A stretch of 60,382 nucleotides of DNA from Nostoc sp. NOS(2021) (lineage in GTDB: Bacteria; Cyanobacteriota; Cyanobacteriia; Cyanobacteriales; Nostocaceae), in the NCBI RefSeq assembly GCF_017115025.1, contig NZ_JABXKM010000126.1, forward strand, positions 1 through 60,382, read 5' to 3'. Position 1 is the first letter of the stretch, and every line of letters begins with the position of its first letter. The notes beneath the pieces are model-generated. The model was not told the DNA's origin, did not search any database, and saw only the letters and a list, made by a program, of their open reading frames with translations. The position numbers and the translations under genes are program-made. This document shows positions 60,344 through 60,382 of this stretch, piece by piece.

Positions 60344-60382
60344 TGGAAATGTTGATGTCAAAACCAGAACTAAGTGTAAGAG

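Noticed and set aside
1-60382. CRISPR array
   Set aside because: The tandem arrays seen (7, 15 and 21 bp) have no unique spacers between repeats.
1-60382. tRNA or rRNA genes
   Set aside because: I saw no T-loop and acceptor-stem combination and no rRNA-like conserved segment; a covariance-model scan would be needed to exclude a tRNA completely.

Overview
The window looks like chromosome from a filamentous, heterocyst-type cyanobacterium (Nostoc/Anabaena group). The evidence is internal: the octamer GCGATCGC (HIP1) recurs throughout genes on both strands, spacers carry heptamer arrays (TCATTGG/TCATTAG) and many small palindromic repeats, and several genes are cyanobacterial hallmarks (LdpA, Ycf45-type R3H ATPase, BciB divinyl reductase, cyAbrB, neutral invertase, DUF4912, DUF1400, SLH-anchored GHL10). 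I see no rRNA, tRNA, CRISPR array, prophage or complete insertion sequence. Mobile DNA is represented only by short non-coding elements.

Layout. 0-10 kb (+): DMT exporter, peptidoglycan-binding/HEAT membrane protein, then a redox and small-molecule group (glutathione peroxidase, NAD-epimerase, a hydrolase-fold protein lacking its nucleophile, a peroxiredoxin-glutaredoxin fusion), a coiled-coil zinc-ribbon membrane protein, a PAP2 phosphatase and a DUF6174 protein (DUF2141 is on the minus strand). 10-16 kb: small membrane proteins, an SPFH protein, a TauD-like oxygenase, a four-helix membrane protein, a truncated ADP-ribosylglycohydrolase beside a Nudix ADP-ribose pyrophosphatase, and folK. 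16-24 kb: PBP1A, a three-gene RHH/DUF6888/DUF6887 cassette, a Psb35-like protein, TerB, RsmB and invertase. 24-33 kb: a WD40-J-domain fusion, alpha/beta hydrolase, a broken Gly/Ala-rich gene next to hicBA, bciB, an ABC exporter and a DUF433/DUF5615 pair. 33-43 kb: orphan PD-(D/E)XK protein, Ycf45, LdpA, ClC channel, cyAbrB, Rrf2 regulator and CobD/CbiB. 43-54 kb: PyrR, TPR protein, DUF4912, phosphodiester glycosidase, a DUF1003 pseudogene, an SDR and an HlyD adaptor. 54-60 kb: a restriction-modification pair whose cytosine methyltransferase is circularly permuted, an SLH glycosidase-like protein, HdeD and DUF1400.

Most genes are single housekeeping or envelope genes rather than one long pathway. 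Small functional groups are the thiol-peroxidase genes at 3.7-6.9 kb, the ADP-ribose pair at 14.8-15.5 kb, three toxin-antitoxin-like cassettes (19.1-19.7, 27.8-28.3, 32.5-33.1 kb) and the R-M pair at 54.3-56.6 kb. The most unusual items are the permuted methyltransferase overlapping a zinc-containing PD-(D/E)XK endonuclease, the seven-bladed WD40-J fusion with a duplicated glycine-rich N-terminus, several genes broken by single substitutions, a set of MITE-like families with recognisable inverted ends, and heptamer repeats that supply or abut the stop codons of five unrelated genes. I did not find one clearly new multi-gene system. The best candidates are listed as findings.
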